From: Cephalopachus bancanus | Lineage: Eukaryota > Chordata > Mammalia > Primates > Tarsiidae | Length of the DNA stretch: 64,000 bases | Direction: 5' to 3' | Assembly: GCA_027257055.1 (NCBI GenBank) | Contig: JAPVLO010000403.1 | Coordinates: 248,001 to 312,000, forward strand | In this document: piece by piece, positions 23,755 to 33,086 of the stretch | Numbering within the stretch: position 1 is the first letter of the stretch | Layout: each line of letters starts with the position of its first letter | Notes under the pieces: generated by a model | Databases searched by the model: none | The model's input: the letters and a program-made list of their open reading frames with translations, nothing else | Told to the model about the DNA's origin: nothing | Program-made: the position numbers and the translations under genes

Positions 23755-24501
23755 TTTGCTATTATTTCTTAACTATAGCCATCCTGGTAGATGTGGCATG
23801 GTACCTCACCGATTGTGCTCATGGTTTACTTTTTATTGATGATTAATGATGTTGAACATCCTTACATACACTTATTGTCCATTTGCATATCTTTGGGGAA
23901 ATGTTTTTCAAGACATTTTATTTTAAAATTGCTTTTTTGTCCTTCTTTGTTGAGTTTTAAGATTTATTTATATATCATTATCAGACATTTGATTTGGAAA
24001 TATTTTCTCCAATTCTGTGGATTGTTTTTTCACTTTCTTGATAGTGTGTTTTACAACAGAAGATGTTTTAATTTTTAGGAAGTCTTATTTAGGTTTTTTT
24101 TTCTTTGAATGCCTATATTATTCTTTTGGTGCTATATTTGAGAGCCTACTGCATAATCCAAGGTTATGAAGTTTTACCTCTAGCTTTTATATTTAGGTCT
24201 TTAATCTATTTTAAATTAATTTTTGCTTATGGTTTTTAAAAGGTTTCAAATTTTATTCTTTTGCATGTGGCTATCCAGTTGTTCTAGCAGCATTTGTTGT
24301 ATAGAACTCTTTCCCTCAGTGAATGGTCTTAGCACCCTCATTGAAAATTAATTGGCTATAAATGTATGCACTTATTTCTGGACTTTCAGTTCTATTCCAT
24401 TGATTTAAATATCTTGCTTATGGTAGTTTTGTAATATGTTTTGAAATAGGAAAGTCTGAGTTTCCAATTTGTTCTTCCTTTTCAAGATTCTTTTGGGTTC
24501 T

Positions 24502-25219
24502 GTGTTAGTTCATTTTGCATTGTTATAAAGGAATACCTGAGGCTGGGTAACTTATAAAGAAAAGGTTTATTTTGGCTCACAGTTCTGCAAATGTACAAGA
24601 AGCATAGTCTGACATCTGCTTTTTTTTTTTTTTTTTTTTGAGCTGGAGTCTCACTCAGTCGCCCAGACTGGAGTGCAGTAGCACACTCCTGGCCACCACA
24701 GCCTCAACCTGCTGGGCTCCGGCGATCCTTCCTCAGTCTTCCAAGTAGCTGGAACTAAAGGCATGCACTACCATGCCCAGCTAATTTTGGATTTATTGTA
24801 GAGCCGAGGTCTCACCAAGTTGCCCAGGTGGGTCTTGAACCCGCGGGCTCAGGTAATCCACTCACCTTGGCCTCCCGAAGTGCTGGAATTACAGGCTGAG
24901 CCAGCAAGCCTGGCCAGCACCCATTTCTTGTGAGAACCTCAGGGAGTTTATTATCATGGTGGAAGGCAAAGGGGGAACAGGTGTATCACATGGTGAGCGA
25001 GGAAGCAAGAGGTAGAAGAGGAGGAACCAGGCACTTTTTAACAACTAGATCTCATGTGAGTATTAGAATGAAAGCTCACTCATTACTGTGGGCAAGGCAC
25101 CCAGCCATTCATGAGGGGGCTGCCTCCATGACCCAAACTCTTCCCACTAGGCCTTACCTACCCCTGGGGATCACATTTCAACATGAGTTTTGGAAGGAAA
25201 AACACCCAAACTATATCAG
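24502..25219 (+). mobile_element. MaLR (MST/THE1-like) solo LTR with SINE inside
   Basis: Seen: 'tgtgttagttcattttgcat', 'acctgaggctgggtaactta', 'gtgtatcacatggtgagcga', 'ccattcatgagggggctgcc', 'cacatttcaacatgagtttt' and end 'aaactatatca' are the ordered landmarks of MST/THE1 LTRs. The LTR sits in an L1; the flanks 'ggttc' and 'ggtct' may be a decayed 5-bp duplication. No internal region seen. Confidence 0.88.
24620..24915 (-). mobile_element. Alu-type SINE inserted in MaLR LTR
   Basis: Seen: T19 tail then 'gagctggagtctcactcagt' to 'ctgagccagcaagcctggcc'. The host LTR reads through on both sides ('gacatctgctt' before; 'ttcttgtgagaacctc' after). Confidence 0.92.
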
Positions 25220-25813
25220 GTCTCTTGCATGTTCATATGAATTTTAGGATCATCTGAACTGCAAAAAAAAAAAAAAAAAGCAGCTGGTATTTTGATAGAG
25301 ATTGTGTTGAATCTATAGATCAATTTGGGAAATATTGCCATCTTAACATATTAATTCTTCTAAACGATGAACACAGAATGTCTTTCCATTTATTCATGTC
25401 TCTTTAATTTCTTTCAATGATATTCAAGAACTATTCAATAATTGTTCTTTATTGAAGTAAACAGGTGGTGCAAAAGCAGAGAAGGACATAGAATGAATTA
25501 ATATAATCTCTCTCTCTCTCTGTCTTTCATTGTTACTCTTCTCTCACATTCTTGTCTTCTTTTGATCTCATTGTAAACCACCAGAAAAACACATTTTTAT
25601 TTTATTTCTTATATATATTATTTTAAAGATTTGGGGTTTAATTCGGGATTAGGAATATATGTGGACATTGTACAGGTAAAGTTTGACCTCCCTTTGCTAC
25701 CCATTTTGCCCCGTTTGAGATCGAGTACCCTTGTTATGTTGTGTTCCCCCACCCCCCACCCTGGCAGTGTCCCACTACTGCCAATCCCTTTCTTATAGTA
25801 TTATGGTAAATGT

Positions 25814-26173
25814 TCAGGGTCCACTTATGAGGGAGAACATGTGGTACTCTGTTCTTTGTTTCTCTGAGAGATCACTGAGTATTATAAAATCTAAATCCAT
25901 CCAAGTTGCTGCAAAGTCCATAGGTTTGTCCTTTTTTATGGCAGCATAATATTCTATCGTGTATATGTACCATATTTTTTTTATCCAGTCCAGTTTCAAT
26001 AGGCAGCATGGTTGGTTCCATGTTTTTGCTATTGTGAATAGTGCTGCAGTAAACATGCATGTACAGATATCTTTTTTGTGGAATGATTTGGGTTTCTCCA
26101 GGTATATTCCCAGTAGGAGGATTGCTGGGTCATATGGAATGTCAATTTCTAGTTCTTTTAGACATCGCCACAC
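25814..26173 (-). pseudogene. L1 ORF2 C-terminal remnant
   Basis: A 119-codon open stretch on the minus strand corresponds to the last part of L1 ORF2 ('ELEIDIPYDPAILLLGIYLE', 'WIKKIWYIYTIEYYAAIKKD'). Known: ORF2 encodes an endonuclease plus reverse transcriptase; this piece is downstream of both domains. It is truncated and cannot make a working protein. Confidence 0.85.
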
Positions 26174-26418
26174 TATTTTCCATAGAGATTGATCTAGTTT
26201 TCATTCCTACCAGCCTTTTCTCCACATCCTCGCCAGCATCTGTTGTTATTTGTTTTATTAATGATAGCCATTCTTACTGGGATTAGGTGGTATCTCAAAG
26301 TGGTTTTGATTTGCATTTCTCTGATGATTAGTGAGGCTGACCACTTTCTCATGTGTCTGCTGGCTGCTCATATGTCTTCTTTTGAGAACTATCTATTCAT
26401 GTCTTTTGCCCACTTTTT

Positions 26419-27182
26419 TTAGCTTTTAATTTTTTAATTTTAAAATGTGGGTACAATTCAGGGTTGGGTATACAAATGTTCATTATGTAGGTACCCTTGT
26501 GATGAGGTGTGCCCCCCTTTCCCCAGGCAGATTCCTACTGCTGCCAATCCCGCTTCCCTGCCCCCCTCCTGGCAGTTTCCCGCTACTGCCAATCCTTTTC
26601 TTATAGTATTATGACAATTGTTCAAGGTACACTTATGAGTGAGAACATGTGATACTCAGTTCTTTGTTTCTGTGAAAGATCACTCAGTATTATAGACTCT
26701 AAGTCCATCCAGGTTTCTGTGAAGTTCATGATTTTGTCCTTCTTTGTGGCTGCATAATATTCCATCGTGTATATGTACCCCATTTTTTTTTATCCAGTCC
26801 TCTTTTGATGGGCAGCACAGTTGGTTCCATGTCTTGCTACTGTGAACAATGCTGCGATAAACATACGTGTGCAGGTATTTTTTTAATAGAGTGATTTGAG
26901 CTCTTCTGGGTATATTCCCAGTAGGGGGATTGTGGGGTCGTATGGAATGTCAATTTTTAGATCTTTTTGGAATTGCTACACTATTTTCCACAGAAGCTGT
27001 ACTAGTTTACACTCCCACCAACAGTGTGCAAGTGTTCCCTTTTCACCACATCCTCTCTAGCATCTGTTGTTTTTTTAGTTATTGATGATAGCTATCCTAA
27101 CTGGAGTGAGGTGGTACCTCAGCATAGGTTTGACTTACATTTCTTTGATGACTAGAGGCTGAGCACTTTTTCATGTATCTGG
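26419..27182 (-). mobile_element. L1 nested in L1, same orientation
   Basis: Seen: a second L1 3' end begins at about 26419 (3' UTR 'aaaatgtgggtacaattcag', two G-rich 3' UTR units as C-rich complement at 26526-26600). It is 5' truncated at 27182 ('tttttcatgtatctgg'). Exact 14-bp TSD 'tttgcccacttttt' at 26405-26418 and 27183-27196. Removing it and one TSD copy restores a collinear outer L1. Confidence 0.9.
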
Positions 27183-28016
27183 TTTGCCCACTTTTTAATG
27201 GGGCTGTTTGTTTTTTTTCCTTCTGGCACATTTGAGTTCCTTGCAGATCCAGGATCTTAGGCCTTTGTCAGATATACAGTTGGCAAACATTTTTTCCCAT
27301 TCTGTGGGCTGTCTCTGCTCTCTTGATGGTTTATTTTGCTTTGCAGAAGCTTTTCAGCTTGATGAGGTCCCACTTGTCTATCTTATCACTTATGGCATGG
27401 ACTTCTGGGGATTTGATCAGGAATTGGTTGCCTACTCTGATTTCTGTGAGGGTGTCTCCTGTATTTTCTAAGATTCCTGTAGTTTGAGGTTGTATGTTTA
27501 GGTCTTTGATCCATTTAGAGTTGATTTTTGTGTATGGTGATTGGTAGAGGTACTGTTTCAATCTTTTGCATGTGATCAGTCAGTTTTCCCAAGCACCATT
27601 TCCTGAAAAGGTTCTCTTATCCCCAGTGGTTGTTGTTGGAGGCTGGGTCAAAGATGGGTTGGTTGAGAAATTTAGGTTTTGCTTCTGAAATCTCTATCCT
27701 GTTCCACTGGTCCATTTGCCTATTCTTGTACCAATACTAGTATGTTTTGGTTATTGTAACCTTATAGTAAAGTTTGAAGTCGTTTGGAAGTGTGATACCT
27801 CCTGCTTTGTTTCTTTTACTAAGGAATTTTTTGGCTATTAGTGGTCATATTTGTTTCCATATGAATTTCTGTAGTGTCATTTCCAGGCCTGAGAAGAATG
27901 ATGTTGGTAATTCAATGGGTATTGTGTTGAATCTGTGGATTACCTTGGATAGGGTGGACATCTTAACAATGTTGATTCCTCCTATCCATGAGCATGGAAT
28001 AAGAAAAACACATTTA

Positions 28017-28078
28017 AATATATATATATATATATATACACACACATAAATATATATACATACACAGATATAAATATA
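28017..28078. repeat. (TA)n / TACA-rich repeat
   Basis: Seen: TA dinucleotides followed by imperfect TACACA units, directly beside the right TSD of the L1. Confidence 0.9.
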
Positions 28079-28393
28079 TGGAAGAAGTCCTATTAACAAA
28101 ACACATTTTGAAAAATAAGAACAATCTTGGTAGTAGTCCCAGCACTGTGGGTCAACACCACCAGAGACACATACAATACACTTTCTGTTTCTTTTGTATC
28201 AATTATACTTCACTATAGAAATACCAACCCTTTTAGGTGTCAATATATTCTATTTCCAACATTTTATGCTGCAACTGGTAAGCAGTAGGGCTTCACTAGC
28301 AAACGATCTGCATTTCTCTCAAACTCACCTGAATATGGAGTTCATTTACTCAATTAGTCTTCTTTATTTATAGAATTCTGTGAATGTAAAACT

Positions 28394-28454
28394 CACACAC
28401 ACACTCACAAACACACACACACACACACACACAACACACACACACACACACACA
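28394..28454. repeat. (CA)n microsatellite
   Basis: Seen: about 60 bases of CA repeats with CTC and AA interruptions. Confidence 0.97.
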
Positions 28455-28527
28455 GTGCTTAGCCCTGCTAGGAGTACACAGATGTTTACAAAAACAGAAC
28501 CTGTTTCCTCAAGGAGGTAACATTCTG

Positions 28528-28833
28528 ACCAGTTGTGGTGGCTCATGCCTGTAATCCCAGCAGTTTGGGAGGCCAAGGCAAGAGGACTGCCAGAGTCCAG
28601 GAGTTTGAGACTGGCCTGGGCAGCATGGTGAACCCTCACCTCTACAACAAATTGAAAAAAAAAAATTAGCCAGGAGTGGTGACACGTGCCCAGCTCCTCA
28701 GAGGGTTGAGGTGGAAGGATTGCAGATCCCAGTGGGTTGAGGCTGTGTAGCCTGATCATGCCACTGGACTCTTTCCTGGGCAACAGAATGAGACTCCAAC
28801 TCAAAAAAAAAAAGAAAAAGAAGAAGAAGAAGA
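28528..28833 (+). mobile_element. Alu-type SINE, intermediate form
   Basis: Seen: left arm of ancestral type ('gagtttgagactggcctggg') but a right arm ending in the lineage-specific 'gactccaactc', then A tail and (AAG)n. It looks transitional between the AluJ-like and young forms. TSD is only weakly preserved ('ggtaacattct' / 'agataacagtct'). Confidence 0.88.
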
Positions 28834-28849
28834 AGATAACAGTCTCTTT

Positions 28850-29569
28850 AGGAAGATCCCACATACATATGAAACAGTTTGGTAGTAAGTAGCGTGGTAG
28901 GACCTGTGATAATACCAAATAGATGGTCAAAGACCTCAGAATGAGAGCTTGGACAAGGAAAGGAGAGCAGCAGGGATACTTGTGTTGGTCCCTGCCTACC
29001 ATGCACTTTCCATCTCATGTAAAAATTCCTAGCAGAGTGTCTTTAGTTAGAAAATACATTTTGAGTACCCTAAAATGCTCTCTTCTCACCTGGTCTTCTT
29101 ATGGATTGATCTGTCCCTACCCGGTCTCCATGGTCATTATTCCAGTGATGCCCTTCCCAGCATGTTCCTCCACCACTTTTACTTACTGTCAATATTCAGC
29201 CTTCCACTATCCCCACCATCTACCTCTCAGCTATTCTGCAGAGTTGTCAGGGCCTCCTGGAGTTATGAGATGCAACCCGATTCTTGTTGATCTATGTTAG
29301 CAATACTCATTGACTCTAATACATGTTCCCATAAAAATTACTTCATATATTACCTCATTTCTTTGCTCTTAATAAATAATATTTTCTACCATTTCAGACA
29401 AAGATCGTACAACATAAATATTTCTACCTAAATATATTTCCCACAACCAGTTTTTCACTTATAGTTTCAGAGTAAGAGTGCTACCCTCTCAAGCACTAAC
29501 CCCTCAATTTTTACCTCTCCTACTTGTCAGGAAGCTAATTGCAATAAATAAATTTCTACTCTCTTAATA

Positions 29570-29622
<53 letters not shown>

Positions 29623-29900
29623 CCTCTTTATCTTCAAACAAAACAAAACAAAAATAACAAACCATTTTTCTTTTCCCAGATACTTATTTTATTCATTGCC
29701 CTGTTCTCCCCCACTTTTGTTTCTACATTTTTTGAATATATAATTTGGCTCCATTTCATTCTCTGTTTACCTATTTACTTCTCACTGTCATGTAATCTGG
29801 CATCAGCACTCATCACTAAATTGCTCCTTATCGTTTTCTTCAAACCACATCTCATGCTCCTCCTCCCTTCTTTCTGCAGGATTTTAGCACAGGGCCTTGC
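28850..29900. other. Unassigned, pyrimidine-rich sequence
   Basis: No gene recognised. A (CT)n run lies at 29571-29617. 29640-29900 is T/C-rich and forms the left flank of the full-length L1. Confidence 0.5.
29571..29617. repeat. (CT)n microsatellite
   Basis: Seen: about 47 bases of CT dinucleotides. Confidence 0.97.
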
Positions 29901-29953
29901 CCTCAAACTCGCAAAGTGGAGAGTGGGGGAAAATGGCAGCCAAGACAGTTGGA

Positions 29954-30526
29954 CTATGCGAGTCCTGGTGTGAGTGGGTGCGTGTATGGAAAATTTTGTG
30001 TATGTGCTGATGAGTGAGTGGGCCTGTGAGTGACTGGCTGAGTGAGGCCTAGGGAGTTAGTGGCCAGGGGTCTCCTGGTGCAATGGCTGGCGCCACAGCT
30101 GCTGGGCTTGGACTCTAGTGATTCCTGGGATACAGAAGCTGAGCGCCATTTCTTTCTTTCTTTCTTTTTAATCAACAAAACCCTTCCTGAGAAGAAAATA
30201 CTGGGAAAGACTGTCTCAGTGGAAGCTCGAGAGCAAGTAGCCAGATCCCTGGTGCAATAGTCGGTGCTGCAGCTTCTCTGCTTGGTCCCTGGCTCTTCCC
30301 AGGTCGCAGAAACCGAGCACCTTTTTTTTTTTTTAAACGGACACAAGTTTTCCCTTGAAAAGCAGCAGGGAGATACTATTGCCCTAGGCTCTCCCTCACC
30401 ATTGGCAGGATAGACTGCTGGCTCCAGGCTTTGCCTTACCACTTCAGTGCCTGGCAGGGCACTGGCATCAGGGGCTGTGGAGGGAGTCCAGAGGCAAAGT
30501 CCCATGGAAGAGGACAAGAGAGGCAC
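29954..30526 (-). CDS. Antisense ORF in the L1 5' UTR (190 codons, uncertain)
   Basis: Seen: an uninterrupted 190-codon frame antisense to the L1 5' UTR, covering both 174-bp repeats; 174 is 58 codons, so both units are read in the same frame and the product has a 58-residue imperfect duplication. Shared landmarks are a Lys-rich run (FKKKKRC / IKKKERKK), an 'S.SVS..' segment and a C-T-R tripeptide (DYCTRDLAT / SHCTRRPLAT). Known: primate L1s can carry an antisense 5' UTR ORF (ORF0 in apes), but I see no sequence link. Lying in an otherwise decayed L1, it may be chance. Confidence 0.2.
   Translation of the reverse strand: MPLLSSSMGLCLWTPSTAPDASALPGTEVVRQSLEPAVYPANGEGEPRAIVSPCCFSRENLCPFKKKKRCSVSATWEEPGTKQRSCSTDYCTRDLATCSRASTETVFPSIFFSGRVLLIKKKERKKWRSASVSQESLESKPSSCGASHCTRRPLATNSLGLTQPVTHRPTHSSAHTQNFPYTHPLTPGLA
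30051..30395 (+). repeat. Two ~174-bp tandem units in the L1 5' UTR
   Basis: Seen: unit 1 'ctcctggtgcaatggctggc' (30072) and unit 2 'tccctggtgcaatagtcggt' (30246). Each is followed by a 'cagct..ctg.gcttgg' block, then 'cagaa.c.gagc.c', then a T run and an 'aaa.c..cc..' block. The period is 174 bp (30074 to 30248). It recalls tandem promoter monomers of rodent L1s, by analogy only. Confidence 0.75.
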
Positions 30527-31631
30527 CCCACCACCATCTTGAAGATGGGGCAGGAAAGTGCTCCGACTTGCTCACCATGGTGCAACAGACCCGACCTCTG
30601 TGACTGGCAAATCAATTATGCAGGGATTGTGCGTGACCCAGAGGGAATATTCTGAAAACACAAACTCTGGAGGGTCCTGATGAGTACTGAGTTCCAGGCG
30701 CCCCACTCCCTACCCTGATCCAGCCTGGGACAAAGAGTGTGGCCAGAAAAGGATGAGGAAGGACTCCAAAGAGATCAGTGGTGAGTCTGGGGCTGCCCCA
30801 AGCCCCCTCCTCACCAGCAATCCTCTGAACTTCAGACCCACATAGCTGGGTCACAACTGAGAGGTACAAACCCAGGTAGAGCCTGGACGTCAGTCACAGT
30901 AGAACTTCATCCCAGGATAGACCTGGCTGGGACACCCCCTGCAAGTACATACCTGGGGAAGAGACAATTCTGCACCTCCCCAACAGGGGGAGATCTCCCT
31001 GACCATATGAGAGTGGGAGGGGAGGACTGCAGCCCCACCCACCTCCACTGCCCCTTCTCCTTCCCTGCTCAGAACATGGAGGAGTGAAAGAGGTGGCTTT
31101 GTAGGAGAGACCTGATTAGAGGAACAATTATAGAGCCTTCCACAAGAGGACAGATTTTTCAAAATTTTTAATTTGTTTTTAATTTTTAAAATTCTTTGAC
31201 TATTTGTTAGTTCATCTTTTAAAAAATACTTTTCCTCTGTGCATGAATGTGTATGTGAGGGTTTGATCTACATCCCCCCCAAAATTTTTTATTTTTTTCT
31301 GTTTCTTTCTTCTTTTATTTGTAATTTTCTGTTTATGTGTGTATATAAATGATTGAGTGTTCATCTTTCAATTTTGTTGTTGTTATTGGCTTGTTTTTGC
31401 TCTTTTGTTCTTCTGGATTTTTTTATTTTCATTTCTTATAGTTAAAGGTATATGTCAATATATGAGTGAGGGTTTGATCTGAATTCCCTTTTTTATTTTT
31501 CCTCTGGTCTTTCTGTTTTTCTTCCCTATTAACTTTGTGCTAGGCATGTGTGTCAGTGTTTAGTTTTCTTGGTTTTTTTTGTTGTTGTTGCTTGTTTTGT
31601 TACTCTTTGTTGTTATTCCAGTTTGTTTTGG

Positions 31632-31643
31632 GGTGTGTGTATA

Positions 31644-31688
<45 letters not shown>
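31632..31688. repeat. (GT)n in the L1 5' UTR
   Basis: Seen: about 57 bases of GT repeats within a T-rich stretch of the 5' UTR. Confidence 0.95.
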
Positions 31689-31689
<1 letters not shown>

Positions 31690-32007
31690 CAATTGTTTTT
31701 TGCATTGGTTTCTGCTTTGCATCATCATATAGAGTGGTGATGAGGAGTGGGTCTCAGGGAACACATACCACAATAAGTGAACATTGTAGTTTGCAAGTCG
31801 TTTCTGAATCCTAGCGCCCCATCCCCTACTTTAGTCGAATTTCAAAAACTGCAAGAGACAACAAAACTTCCCATCCACCATCCTATTTCAAAATAGAACA
31901 AATTCAGAGCCTGGATCAGGGAAGAATTAGAGAACTGAGCAAACATCAAAAGGGAAAACCTCTCCCACTGACACTGAGTAACAGAACTAAAGAGAAAAAC
32001 AAGAGAT

Positions 32008-33052
32008 ATGTCACAAATGAGGAAAAACTAAAGGAAGACCACAGGCAATTTCAAGTGTACAAAAGGCAAAACTCCTGAAAAATCAGACCTTGGTGTCCAA
32101 ACAATGGAAGTCACCAATGACTTGCCTCAGAATACGACAGGGATTAGGAAATGGTTGGAAAGAGTAAATAAGACTCAAGAATGACAAGATGCAACACTGA
32201 GAGGACTTGTAACAGAGATTTTTGGCAATAAAAAATTTCATCCAGGAAATAAATAACAAGATGACAAGTATGGAAAGCAGAATTAATCTAGCTGAAGAAA
32301 GAATCTCAGAACTTGAAGACCAGAACATAGAATTAACCTGATCTGTAAAAAACATAGAAAGAAGACTCAGACAGAAAGAACAAAGCATACAAGAGATGTG
32401 TGATTACATCAAGAGGCCAAACCTATGACTGATTGGCATGCTAGAAGAAGAAAGGGAAATAGAGAACAACTTGGAGCAAGTATTCCAGGAGGTAATCCAA
32501 GAAAACTTTCCCCATCTCACCAGAGATGTGACCAGCTACGCACAAGAGATACAGAGAACCCCCACAAGACATCAAATGAGAAGACCAACCCCTAGACACA
32601 TAGTAATTTGCCTACACAAAGTAGGCACGAAAGAAAAAATTCTAAAGGCAGCAAGAGAGAAAGGTCAGACTACCAACTGGGGAAAATGAATCAGAACACC
32701 AGCAGACCTATTGGCAGTAACACTACAAGCAAACAGGGACTGGAACCCTATATTCAAAGTCCTCAAAGATAAACTATTTCAACCAAGAATTTCCTGTCCA
32801 GCCAAGCTCAGCTTCATCAGTGATAAAGAATTAAAATCCTTCCCAGACATCCAATCCCTAAGAGATTATGCAGCTTCCAGACCAGCTCTACAGGACACAC
32901 TTAAAAAAGGTATTAAGCACAGAAGAAAGATAAAAAAGAATGACCACACACTTCCCAAGAGAACAGCAGAGCACAGAATCAACAGAGAACACAGCACAAC
33001 AAGAAACTTGAAAACACACACATACATCAACCCCAAAGCCAAAAGAAAATAA
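32008..33052 (+). pseudogene. L1 ORF1 (RNA-binding chaperone) pseudogene
   Basis: Known: ORF1p is a trimeric RNA chaperone that coats L1 RNA. Seen: a coiled-coil-like part at about 32250-32420 ('AEERISELEDQNIELT' then a stop). The RNA-binding central domain is at 32438-32689 ('IQENFPHLTRDVTSYAQEIQ', 'RPTPRHIVICLHKV'). The C-terminal domain is at 32711-33052 ('WNPIFKVLKDKLFQPRI', 'SRPALQDTLKKGIKHRR'). Stops near 32027, 32339 and 32426 and a frame change around 32690 break it. Length before decay would be close to the usual 340 residues. The end at 33052 is clear; the start is inferred. Confidence 0.85.
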
Positions 33053-33086
33053 GCAAACAAACAAAAAAAACTTTATAAGAAGCTTA

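Larger units (their letters stand above)
22803..25445 (-). mobile_element. Old L1 (L1MA/MB-like), minus strand, multiply interrupted
   Basis: Seen: 3' UTR end 'taaaatttacccttttaaag' with 'cacttcagtggtttttagta' near 22840, then ORF2 C-terminal complement, for example 'aaaccattttccaaagtgac' (23376). It resumes after the SINE at 23755 ('atagccatcctggtagatgt') and after the LTR at 25220 ('ggtctcttgcatgttcatat'), ending near 25440. Insertions: SINE 23472-23754, LTR 24502-25219 and an A19 run at 25261-25279. Confidence 0.82.
25597..28001 (-). mobile_element. Lineage-specific L1, 5' truncated, with a nested L1
   Basis: Seen: minus-strand L1. Its 3' end is at 25597-25640 and the ORF2 stop is at 25814; the ORF2 C-terminal residues '..SDLSEKQRTEYHMFSLISG' lie just before it. 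Outer L1 sequence occupies 25597-26418 and 27197-28001. Exact 14-bp TSD 'agaaaaacacattt' at 25583-25596 and 28002-28015. It reaches only into the C-terminal half of ORF2, so it was 5' truncated at insertion. Confidence 0.9.

Noticed and set aside
25597..28001. A single L1 with an internal tandem duplication
   Set aside because: The inner copy has its own 3' UTR, its own 5' truncation and an exact TSD, which fits nested insertion better.
28394..28454. CRISPR-like direct repeats
   Set aside because: All regular repeats in the window are microsatellites or tandem duplications without spacers, and the genome is a primate one.
28364..29002. 212-codon ORF on the minus strand
   Set aside because: It runs through a (CA)n repeat (VCVCVC), a reversed SINE with its poly-T tail (poly-Phe) and flanking DNA. 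Composition explains the open frame.
32438..33052. L1 ORF1 as a live coding gene
   Set aside because: The domains are recognisable, but upstream stops and a frameshift separate the pieces, so it is annotated as a pseudogene.
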